From positions 1-26,385 of the forward strand of contig CALPIR020000005.1 in the NCBI GenBank assembly GCA_943323675.2: a stretch of DNA of 26,385 bases, given 5' to 3'. The number at the start of each line of letters is the position of its first letter. Within the stretch, counting starts at the first letter, position 1. Shown here piece by piece: positions 8,095-14,427 of this stretch. Below the pieces are notes generated by a model, which saw nothing but the letters and a program-made list of their open reading frames with translations, was not told the origin of the DNA and made no database searches. Made by a program: the position numbers and the translations under genes. Source of the stretch: Chitinophaga pinensis. GTDB lineage: Bacteria > Bacteroidota > Bacteroidia > UKL13-3.

Positions 8095-8250
8095 CGTTAA
8101 AAGAGAAAATAAAAATAAATTTATTTTTAACCCTTCTCTCAAAACCGACTGCGGGCGTAAAGCGCAGTCCACTAAAATTGCCCTCGTGGGGTTTAATGGT
8201 TATACAGGCTAATTAAGGGGCTCTTCGGAGCCCCGAGATTAGCTGTTTTT
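8095..8250 (+). ncRNA. Candidate structured small RNA of about 155 nt, family not recognised
   Basis: Between a promoter and a U-tract lie four successive hairpins. First, AT-rich arms around 8102-8139 (GAGAA with TTCTC outside, and AAAAATAAA next to its perfect complement TTTATTTTT). Second, GACTGCG and CGCAGTC form a perfect 7-bp stem around a 9-nt loop at 8147-8169. Third, CCC-TCGT-GGG at about 8181-8190, with TAAA/TTTA able to extend it. Fourth, a long stem at 8205-8245 with a UUCG loop, ending in UUUUU. The GC-rich stems contrast sharply with the AT-rich surroundings. No convincing protein is encoded. It does not show the conserved parts of tmRNA, SRP RNA or RNase P RNA that I know, and its serial hairpins do not resemble 6S RNA. 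It may be a free small RNA or a terminated leader of the gene at 8340. Confidence 0.6.
8205..8250 (+). terminator. Intrinsic terminator with UUCG loop and UAA/GAG internal loop
   Basis: The inner stem GGGGCTC (8217-8223) pairs perfectly with GAGCCCC (8228-8234) around TTCG, a very stable tetraloop. Outside it, CTAAT (8209-8213) pairs with ATTAG (8238-8242) and CAG (8205-8207) with CTG (8243-8245), leaving one bulged G. Between the stems is a 3x3 internal loop, UAA (8214-8216) facing GAG (8235-8237), which fits the known UAA/GAN loop motif. A run of five T (8246-8250) follows. This is an efficient terminator by appearance. Confidence 0.8.
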
Positions 8251-8281
8251 GTTTAAAGTAATTTCTATTTCATTTTATTTC

Positions 8282-8312
8282 TTGCTATTGTCATCCTTCC
8301 TGCTGAAATTTG
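8282..8312 (+). promoter_or_regulatory. Candidate promoter of the TolB-like/barrel gene
   Basis: TTG (8282-8284), a 20-bp spacer and GAAATTTG (8305-8312; seven of eight matches to TAnnTTTG) place the transcription start near 8316-8318, about 22 bp before the GTG start codon. It follows the terminator at 8250, so the downstream gene need not depend on read-through from the structured RNA. Confidence 0.5.
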
Positions 8313-8320
8313 GTGTCTAT

Positions 8321-8333
8321 ACGTTATTAACGT
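8321..8333. repeat. Palindrome in the leader of the TolB-like/barrel gene
   Basis: ACGTTA and TAACGT flank a single T. This perfect 13-bp palindrome sits just after the predicted transcription start and 6 bp before the GTG start codon. The centre is too tight for an RNA hairpin of full length, so a DNA-binding operator is the likelier role if it has one. Confidence 0.35.
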
Positions 8334-8339
8334 AACCGC

Positions 8340-11300
8340 GTGAAGAAACTCATTAAACTCAATCAAATCATTATTACGTTGCTATTATTAGCGCTTATGC
8401 CTTCCAAGCTATTCGCCCAAGGTATGTATACGCAATTTGGTCAGAACCGCGTACAATTCAACAAATTTATTTGGAGCTTTGTACGATCAGAAAACTTTGA
8501 TGCCTATTTTTACTCAGGAGGTAGGGAGCTAGCAACCTTTGCTGCTAGAACTGCTGAAGAGCAATTAAACAACTTAGAAAAAATAGTTGACCACAGATTA
8601 AGTAGTAGGGTTGAAATTATTTGCTACAATACCCAGCAAGAATATAAGCAAGCTAATTTTGGGTTATCAGATCAACCAGCCAATTTAGGAGGTGTAACAC
8701 AAGTAAGTAATAATCGATTTTTTATATACTTTAACGGTAACCGTGGCGATTTTGAAAAACGTATTAAAGAAGGTTTAGCACTTGTATTAATTAACGAGTT
8801 ATTATTTGGCGGAAATATACAAGACCGTATTCAAAATGCTGCCTTGTTAAACTTACCTGAGTGGTACTTTTCAGGACTCACTTCATATATTGCTGAAGAG
8901 TGGAATACCGTAAACGACAATAAACTTAAAGACATTATAAATAGCGGTAAAATTAAAAAATTTAATCGCTTAGTTTATAAAGAACCTAAGCTAGCAGGCC
9001 ATTCTTGGTGGCGTTTTTTGGTTGAAAAATATGGCATAGAAGTAATCTCAAACATGCTTTACATATCAAAGCTAAGCAGGAATTATGAAACAGCATTAAT
9101 TTATGTAACGGGTATTGATTTAAAGCAAGCAGGAAAAGATTGGCTAGAATTTTATAAAGAACAATATGCCAAAGAAGATAACCTGCGTACTTTACCGCTA
9201 CAAGAAATAAAAGTAAGAAAACGTTTAACACCCTACATTGAGCCAAAACTAAAGGTTGCTCCTAAAGGCGATTTCATTTCCTTTACAAGCAACAAAGGTG
9301 GCAAATACAAAGTTTGGATCGTTAACCTAAAAACAGGAAAACATAAACGCATTCATAAGGGTGGAGTTAAATACTATCAACGCGAATTGGATCACTCTTT
9401 TCCAATGATTGCATGGCATCCCGGTGGTGAAAAATTATCTTATGTGCATGAACGCAGGGGTAAAATTTACATCACCACAGTCGATTTATTAACTAAGAAA
9501 AAGACTAAAATATTATTCCTTAAGTTTGATAAAATAACAGGCTTTGCATACTCAGATAATGGAGGATCTCTTATCATATCAGCAATTAGAAAAGGGCAAA
9601 GTGATTTGTATTTATATGACATGCAAACACGTAGAGAAAGACAAATAACAAATGACCCTTTTGATGACTTAATGCCAATGTATGTTGATGGTGGTTCTAA
9701 AATAATATTCGCATCAAACAGAAATAGCGACTCTTTAGGATCAGCAGCACCAATGACTTTATCGCCTAACAATAACTTAGATATTTACCTATATGATCTT
9801 GAACGTGTTGGACAAGTAACAGCATTAAAACGCTTAAGTAATACGCCAAGTATTAACGAAACACATCCTATTGAATTTAATAATCAATATTATAGTTACC
9901 TTACAGAATATAATGGTATTGTAAACCGTTATGCTGTTAGGGTTGAAGAGCAATATGATTACACCGAATTACAAATATTTAGAAATGATTCACTTCGAAC
10001 TATAGATACTTTATACTTTGAGCAACTAGAAAATAAAGGAATTGAATTTACCCATAATGGAAGAACCATCCGCTTAGGGAAGAGTGTTGAAAAAATCGAC
10101 ACCATTATTCATACAAAAGATGTGGTATTTACTTACCCACTAACAAACTATAGCAGGGGAATAATTGCACATGATGTTTGCCGTCAAACCCAAAAGCAAT
10201 ACGACTTTGTTCTGAACGACAAGCGTTACGTGATATTTGAAGCACCTTTAGAAAAACAAATAATAGAAACAGCTAAAAAGACAGAGACATACCCAAACAT
10301 GTATAGGTTAAAAACTGGACATGCAACAAAGCCATTTGTATATGGGGAAGCTATTTTTAAACCGCGTATATTACCTGGTGAAAACTCGGTGGTTCCACAA
10401 ACTCTTACTCCACAAAAAACAATAGAAGACACTTCTGATAAATTCTTTTTTGTAAGCGACTTTACTCCAAGCACCTTTACTCCTGAAGAAATAAAACCAT
10501 CATTTAAACAAGTGGTAACAACCAAAGGTAAATTCTTAAAAGTAAGCGCTCCTAAGTTTTATAATGTTACTTTCTTTACTGATAAATTGGTAACTCAACT
10601 TGATAATTCTGTAATCAACTCATACTACCAACCAATTACACCAGGTGGTGAAAATTTATTTAATACAGGCCTTAACGGTATGTTTAAGTTTGGTTTGGTT
10701 GATTTATTTGAGGATTATAAAATAGTAGGTGGTTTTAGGTTGCCATACAATTTAGTAGGAGCCGATTATTTTTTAACGTACGAAAACCTCAAACGCAGAC
10801 TAGATCAGAAGATAACCTTGTTTCGCCAAAGCAGAGAAGGTGCTGCCGAAGGAACAGTAACCAAAAACACCGTACACGAAGTTAGGTATGAATTAAAATA
10901 TCCAATAAATCAAGTATGGAGTTTGCGTGGTAATATTTTTACACGAGTTGATAGAGATGTTTTTAAAGGAATAACCATACCTACACTTGCCAAACCAGAT
11001 AGGGAAGATATATGGACAGGCTATAAAGGCGAAGTGGTATTTGATAACACCATACCTAAAGGTTTAAACTTATTAGATGGCACCAGATTTAAGGTTTTTT
11101 ATGAGCAGTACATTAACTTTAACAATGATAAGATTAGACTTAATGCAGCTGGATTTGATTTGAGGCATTACGAACCCATTCATAAAAACATTATTTTATG
11201 TACACGCTTTACCGCCAACACATCTTGGGGCCAGCAAAAAGTCAAATATGTAATGGGAGGAGTTGACAACTGGCTATTTCCAAAATATGAACAAAGCAAT

Positions 11301-11744
11301 AACCCTTCAACACAAACCAACTACTCTTTTCAGGCTTTAGCAACCAACATGCGTGGGTTTAAACAAAATATACGCAACGGAAGCACTTTTGCTGCGGCTA
11401 GTGTAGAAATAAGAGTACCAATTGTATCATACATTGCCAACAGGCCAATTCGTTCCGACTTTTTAAATAACTTATTACTTATGCCGTTTTTTGATGTGGG
11501 AACCGCCTGGACAGGAAGTGGGCCATATAGCGATGAAAATACGTTTAACCAAAAAATAATTGAAGTTCAAAACCTGAAAGCTACCGTAATAAATGTTCGC
11601 GAACCCATTATAGCGGGTTTTGGACCAGGATTAAGAAGCAAATTGATGGGTTATTATATTAGGCTTGATATAGCATGGGGAATACAAGACTACGAGGTTG
11701 CTAAAAAGCCTATGTATCATTTTTCTTTGAGTATGGATTTTTAA
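8340..11744 (+). CDS. Exported protein: peptidase MA-like region without zinc ligands, TolB-like propeller, C-terminal outer-membrane barrel
   Basis: The 1134-residue product starts with GTG and a signal peptide cut after LFA (residue 26) before Gln, a usual site in this phylum. Residues about 30-275 resemble the peptidase MA/gluzincin fold found in similar proteins, but where HExxH is expected the sequence reads EGLALVL (about 144-150), and the later LPEWYFSGL lacks the expected Glu. So it looks catalytically dead. Residues about 290-500 carry WD40/TolB-type repeats such as FTSNKGGKYKVWIVNLKTGK, SDLYLYDMQTRRERQITNDP and FASNRNSDS. From about 770 to the end, alternating aromatic strands and the ending YHFSLSMDF fit a bacterial surface-antigen barrel. 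The role is unknown; inferred place is the outer membrane with the propeller in the periplasm. Such proteins are often labelled TolB-like, but this is not the Tol-system TolB. A small membrane protein gene follows after 39 bp. Confidence 0.75.
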   Translation: MKKLIKLNQIIITLLLLALMPSKLFAQGMYTQFGQNRVQFNKFIWSFVRSENFDAYFYSGGRELATFAARTAEEQLNNLEKIVDHRLSSRVEIICYNTQQEYKQANFGLSDQPANLGGVTQVSNNRFFIYFNGNRGDFEKRIKEGLALVLINELLFGGNIQDRIQNAALLNLPEWYFSGLTSYIAEEWNTVNDNKLKDIINSGKIKKFNRLVYKEPKLAGHSWWRFLVEKYGIEVISNMLYISKLSRNYETALIYVTGIDLKQAGKDWLEFYKEQYAKEDNLRTLPLQEIKVRKRLTPYIEPKLKVAPKGDFISFTSNKGGKYKVWIVNLKTGKHKRIHKGGVKYYQRELDHSFPMIAWHPGGEKLSYVHERRGKIYITTVDLLTKKKTKILFLKFDKITGFAYSDNGGSLIISAIRKGQSDLYLYDMQTRRERQITNDPFDDLMPMYVDGGSKIIFASNRNSDSLGSAAPMTLSPNNNLDIYLYDLERVGQVTALKRLSNTPSINETHPIEFNNQYYSYLTEYNGIVNRYAVRVEEQYDYTELQIFRNDSLRTIDTLYFEQLENKGIEFTHNGRTIRLGKSVEKIDTIIHTKDVVFTYPLTNYSRGIIAHDVCRQTQKQYDFVLNDKRYVIFEAPLEKQIIETAKKTETYPNMYRLKTGHATKPFVYGEAIFKPRILPGENSVVPQTLTPQKTIEDTSDKFFFVSDFTPSTFTPEEIKPSFKQVVTTKGKFLKVSAPKFYNVTFFTDKLVTQLDNSVINSYYQPITPGGENLFNTGLNGMFKFGLVDLFEDYKIVGGFRLPYNLVGADYFLTYENLKRRLDQKITLFRQSREGAAEGTVTKNTVHEVRYELKYPINQVWSLRGNIFTRVDRDVFKGITIPTLAKPDREDIWTGYKGEVVFDNTIPKGLNLLDGTRFKVFYEQYINFNNDKIRLNAAGFDLRHYEPIHKNIILCTRFTANTSWGQQKVKYVMGGVDNWLFPKYEQSNNPSTQTNYSFQALATNMRGFKQNIRNGSTFAAASVEIRVPIVSYIANRPIRSDFLNNLLLMPFFDVGTAWTGSGPYSDENTFNQKIIEVQNLKATVINVREPIIAGFGPGLRSKLMGYYIRLDIAWGIQDYEVAKKPMYHFSLSMDF

Positions 11745-11783
11745 TTCTTTTCATTAAATTAGTATTACCAAATTTATGATATC

Positions 11784-12323
11784 ATGAAAAAGATTTTACT
11801 TATTACCGTAATCATAATTATAGCCATACTTGGTTTTCTTTCTTACGAGGGAATGTGGGCTAGTGCCAATATTGAAAAAGGCGAAGAAGGTGGTTATTTA
11901 ATGATTGGAATGGAACACCGTGGTGCATATTACAAAATAAGTAACACCATGAAACGGTTAGAGAAAGAGGTTACAGAGGCTGGAATTGAAAACCCAAGTT
12001 TTGCAGGAATTTATTATGATGATCCCGAAAAGGTGGCCGAAGATTCGTTAAGAAGTTTTGCAGCCGTAATTATAAATAACCCTGCAGACAGTGCCAAGCT
12101 TGTAAGCATGAAAGGGTATAAAGTGGTTTACGTAGAAAGAGGCAATGCTTTAATATGCGATATGAAAACACAGGGTATGGTTTCAACTATTATTGCAGTG
12201 TATAAAGCTTACCCAGCCTTTTCAGCGTATTTTGTAACACATCCTGATGAGGCTAATACCATAAAATACACCTACGAGTTATACAAAGAAGGTACAACCC
12301 GATTTGTTTTTCAATACCAATAA
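11784..12323 (+). CDS. Membrane-anchored GyrI-like protein resembling TEX264
   Basis: The 179-residue product has one N-terminal membrane segment (about 3-20, ILLITVIIIIAILGFLSYEG) and a soluble domain. The segments MIGMEHRGAYYKISNTMKRL, FAGIYYDDPEKVAEDSLRSF and MVSTIIAVYKAYPAFSAY match, in order, the layout of the GyrI-like domain in the eukaryotic ER receptor TEX264: the tyrosine-rich first strand, the YYDDP turn followed by a conserved charged stretch, and the helix before a His/Pro-rich loop. The ending YELYKEGTTRFVFQYQ corresponds to the last strands. TEX264 too has a single N-terminal membrane anchor. I assign the family from remembered TEX264 sequence, without alignment. GyrI-like domains bind small molecules or proteins; no substrate can be named. 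It follows the barrel gene by 39 bp and ends 2 bp from the convergent tdk stop. Confidence 0.6.
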   Translation: MKKILLITVIIIIAILGFLSYEGMWASANIEKGEEGGYLMIGMEHRGAYYKISNTMKRLEKEVTEAGIENPSFAGIYYDDPEKVAEDSLRSFAAVIINNPADSAKLVSMKGYKVVYVERGNALICDMKTQGMVSTIIAVYKAYPAFSAYFVTHPDEANTIKYTYELYKEGTTRFVFQYQ

Positions 12324-12325
12324 AT

Positions 12326-12916
12326 TTAGTTGTTTTCTATTGCCATTCCATCGTTAAAACAATAACGACAGCGGGCTTCGTATGTATCTTTTTCGCCCAA
12401 CATTACTTGGCTATTGTCAGATGTTTTTCTGAAAGAATGCGTAGCTAAATCGCCACAAACCATGCAAATGGCATTTACTTTTGTTACATATTCGGCAATG
12501 GCCATTAAAGCTGGCATTGGCCCAAAAGGCTTACCCAAATAATCCATGTCTAGCCCGGCCACAATTACCCTCACGCCACGTTGTGCCAATGTTTCGCATA
12601 CATAAACAATCTCCGCATCAAAAAACTGAGCTTCATCAATACCAACTACATCAGCATCTTGACTCATCAAAAGTATATTTAATGAGCTAGGCACTGGGGT
12701 TGAAGCTACGGCATTGCTATTGTGTGAAACCACTTCCGTATCGTGGTAACGCTTATCTATTGCAGGTTTGTAAATTTCTACCTTAAGATTTGCAATGCGC
12801 GCACGGTTTAGCCTGCGGATCAACTCTTCGGTTTTTCCAGAAAACATGGAGCCGCATATTACTTCTATCCAACCCTTCTTGTGCGATGTATTTTTTAAAC
12901 GTGGTTCTAAAAACAT
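12326..12916 (-). CDS. tdk: Thymidine kinase (type II)
   Basis: The enzyme phosphorylates thymidine to dTMP with ATP for salvage. The 196-residue product has the P-loop [11 protein letters not shown] near residue 22, the DxAQFF motif as GIDEAQFFD near 95 with the catalytic Glu, and the lasso region with [13 protein letters not shown]. The zinc-binding cysteines appear as CMVCGD near 150 and CRYCF near 183. Length is normal for the bacterial and human TK1-like class. The extra N-terminal residues before [12 protein letters not shown] ([13 protein letters not shown]) are usual in this phylum. The gene converges on the GyrI-like gene with 2 bp between stop codons and no visible terminator, so antisense overlap of the two messages is likely. 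It diverges from the acidic protein gene at 12998. Confidence 0.96.
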   Translation of the reverse strand: MFLEPRLKNTSHKKGWIEVICGSMFSGKTEELIRRLNRARIANLKVEIYKPAIDKRYHDTEVVSHNSNAVASTPVPSSLNILLMSQDADVVGIDEAQFFDAEIVYVCETLAQRGVRVIVAGLDMDYLGKPFGPMPALMAIAEYVTKVNAICMVCGDLATHSFRKTSDNSQVMLGEKDTYEARCRYCFNDGMAIENN

Positions 12917-12997
12917 GAGATTACTGCAAGGTTATGTAAATAGTTTATTTTTTCGATTGGTTTCTTTTTCACAAATTTGCATAGATCATATTATACC

Positions 12998-13897
12998 ATG
13001 AATTTAAAGGAAGTACAAAATAAACTGAGTGCTGATATATCTCAGCTTTACGAAACATATCAGTTAATAAGCAAAAGTAAGCAATACTTCAATGATCTTG
13101 ATGTAGCCCTATTGCAGCAGCAATTACTGCATATCTACCACTCGTTGCTTAAGGTACAAGGCCAAATGGCACAACTACCCGACAACCAAGAGTTGGCAAC
13201 TCCCAGCTTATTAGAGCCAGAAATAAAGCAGTATGAAGAAGAGGAAATAACCCCCTTAGACATTGCGATTGCTGAGGTGGAAACGGCTGAAATCACTCCC
13301 GAAGAGGTATTGTTACCTCTAAAAGAAACAGTTGTAGAATTGGAGCAGGAGCAGGAAACATTAAAAACTATTGAAAAAAATACGGAATATGAGGTTGTAG
13401 AGACAATTGAAACTCCTAAACCCAATACCCTTGTTTTTGATTTTAACAAAAACGCTGAACCAACCTTAGATGACTTAGAAAAATTGATGGAGGAAAAAGA
13501 AATAGCAGAAGATCAAGTGCCACAAGTACAAGCTACCTTGCCTTTAGAAACATCTGATGTAAAACCAAATTTAGTGGTTGAGCCATCACCAGAGTTATCT
13601 TTACTAGATAAGTTATCAGCAAGTATGCGTAATCCTGATGTTTACGAAAAGATTACGCGTGAGCAACAGCAAAGTTTAAAACAAGCCATAAACCTAAACA
13701 AGAAAATTGCCTTTGTAAATAATTTGTTTAACGAAAATACCGTTGAGTATGCAAAAGCCATTGAAAAATTAAATGCATCAACAACCGTGCACGAAGCATT
13801 ACGTTATTTCAACGAACTGAAGCACCAATACAGTTGGAGCAATGAAAATATACTAGTTAAAGAATTGGAAAGTTTAATTGAAAAACGTTTCGCATAA
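12998..13897 (+). CDS. Acidic protein of unknown function with a Bacteroidota-type C-terminal helical domain
   Basis: I do not recognise a functional family. From the ATG at 12998 the product has 299 residues and no signal peptide or membrane segment, so it is probably cytoplasmic. Residues 1-60 are helical and Gln-rich (DISQLYETYQLISKSKQYF). Residues about 70-200 are a strongly acidic Glu/Thr/Pro-rich region that looks disordered. The last 95 or so residues, with LKQAINLNKKIAFVNNLFNE and YAKAIEKLNASTTVHEALRY, match from memory a helical C-terminal segment found in conserved hypothetical proteins of this phylum (the form INDRFLFIRELFNGD). An in-frame TTG at 12977 would add seven residues but lies inside a possible -7 element (CAAATTTG, 12972-12979), so the ATG is chosen. 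It ends in a strong terminator. Confidence 0.75.
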   Translation: MNLKEVQNKLSADISQLYETYQLISKSKQYFNDLDVALLQQQLLHIYHSLLKVQGQMAQLPDNQELATPSLLEPEIKQYEEEEITPLDIAIAEVETAEITPEEVLLPLKETVVELEQEQETLKTIEKNTEYEVVETIETPKPNTLVFDFNKNAEPTLDDLEKLMEEKEIAEDQVPQVQATLPLETSDVKPNLVVEPSPELSLLDKLSASMRNPDVYEKITREQQQSLKQAINLNKKIAFVNNLFNENTVEYAKAIEKLNASTTVHEALRYFNELKHQYSWSNENILVKELESLIEKRFA

Positions 13898-13937
13898 AAA
13901 ATCCCCGCTTTAGTATGATACCAAAGCGGGGATTTTT
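13897..13937. terminator. Strong bidirectional terminator between convergent genes
   Basis: AAAAATCCCCGCTTT (13897-13911) pairs perfectly with AAAGCGGGGATTTTT (13923-13937) around an 11-nt loop. The stem is 15 bp with A and T runs on opposite ends, so it gives a U-tract in both directions. It lies exactly between the stop of the acidic protein gene and the stop of gldH on the other strand, and would end both messages. Confidence 0.92.
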
Positions 13938-13955
13938 GTTTTATAACTATTGAAA

Positions 13956-14426
13956 TTACTCAGTTACTTCTTCAACCCTTATTCCAGCTGCTTTTACAAA
14001 CATTAATGTATCATCGCGCATGTTTTGCTCCAACTCAAACCGGTAAAAGCCTTGCTGCGGAAATTTCACTTTCCTAAACGCTGGAAACTGATAATCGTAC
14101 AAATCACCCAACCCACTGCCTAACCATTTTCCGCTTTCGTTAGCCAACTTAATTTCAATTCTTCGTTGGTCTGTTTTTTTATCGGGGTTAACCGTGTGTA
14201 CCAAAATAAAAATATTACTATACTTATAATCAGCACTTACACGCAAGTTTACATATACATTATAGAATTTGGTGGTGTCTTTAATACGCACATCAAAAGG
14301 TACTCTGTTTTTGTAATACCAAGCATCACCTTCTATTGTTTTATTGTCATCAAACACCCTTCCAGGGTCGCATGATGTAATAAGCAACATCGTAATTATA
14401 CCAATTATCGATAAAGTATATTTCAT
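13956..14426 (-). CDS. gldH: Gliding-motility lipoprotein, GldH type
   Basis: From the ATG at 14426 the product has 156 residues with a lipoprotein signal peptide: MKYTLSIIGIITMLLITSC, lipid attachment at Cys19. The body has the GldH-like segments CDPGRVFDDNKTIEGDAWY at the start of the mature protein, NVYVNLRVSADYKYSNIFI, and GLGDLYDYQFPAFRKVKFPQ, ending with a beta strand MRDDTLMFVKAAGIRVEEV. GldH is a lipoprotein required for gliding in Flavobacterium johnsoniae, but homologues occur in non-gliding members of the phylum, so gliding here is only an inference. The gene starts one base after the stop of ricT (TAG-T-ATG), which suggests translational coupling. The open frame reaches up to 14543, but that extension overlaps ricT in another frame and is low-complexity, so it is rejected. 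Confidence 0.85.
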   Translation of the reverse strand: MKYTLSIIGIITMLLITSCDPGRVFDDNKTIEGDAWYYKNRVPFDVRIKDTTKFYNVYVNLRVSADYKYSNIFILVHTVNPDKKTDQRRIEIKLANESGKWLGSGLGDLYDYQFPAFRKVKFPQQGFYRFELEQNMRDDTLMFVKAAGIRVEEVTE

Positions 14427-14427
14427 A

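Noticed and set aside
8095..8250. 6S RNA, tmRNA, SRP RNA or RNase P RNA
   Set aside because: The conserved sequences of tmRNA, SRP RNA and RNase P RNA are not visible, and successive separate hairpins do not match the single long bulged rod of 6S RNA.
8340..11744. TolB of the Tol-Pal system
   Set aside because: The propeller repeats are similar, but the protein is far too long, has a barrel at its end and has no tol or pal genes beside it.
12977..12997. TTG start of the acidic protein gene
   Set aside because: The TTG is part of a possible -7 promoter element, and an ATG follows after seven codons.
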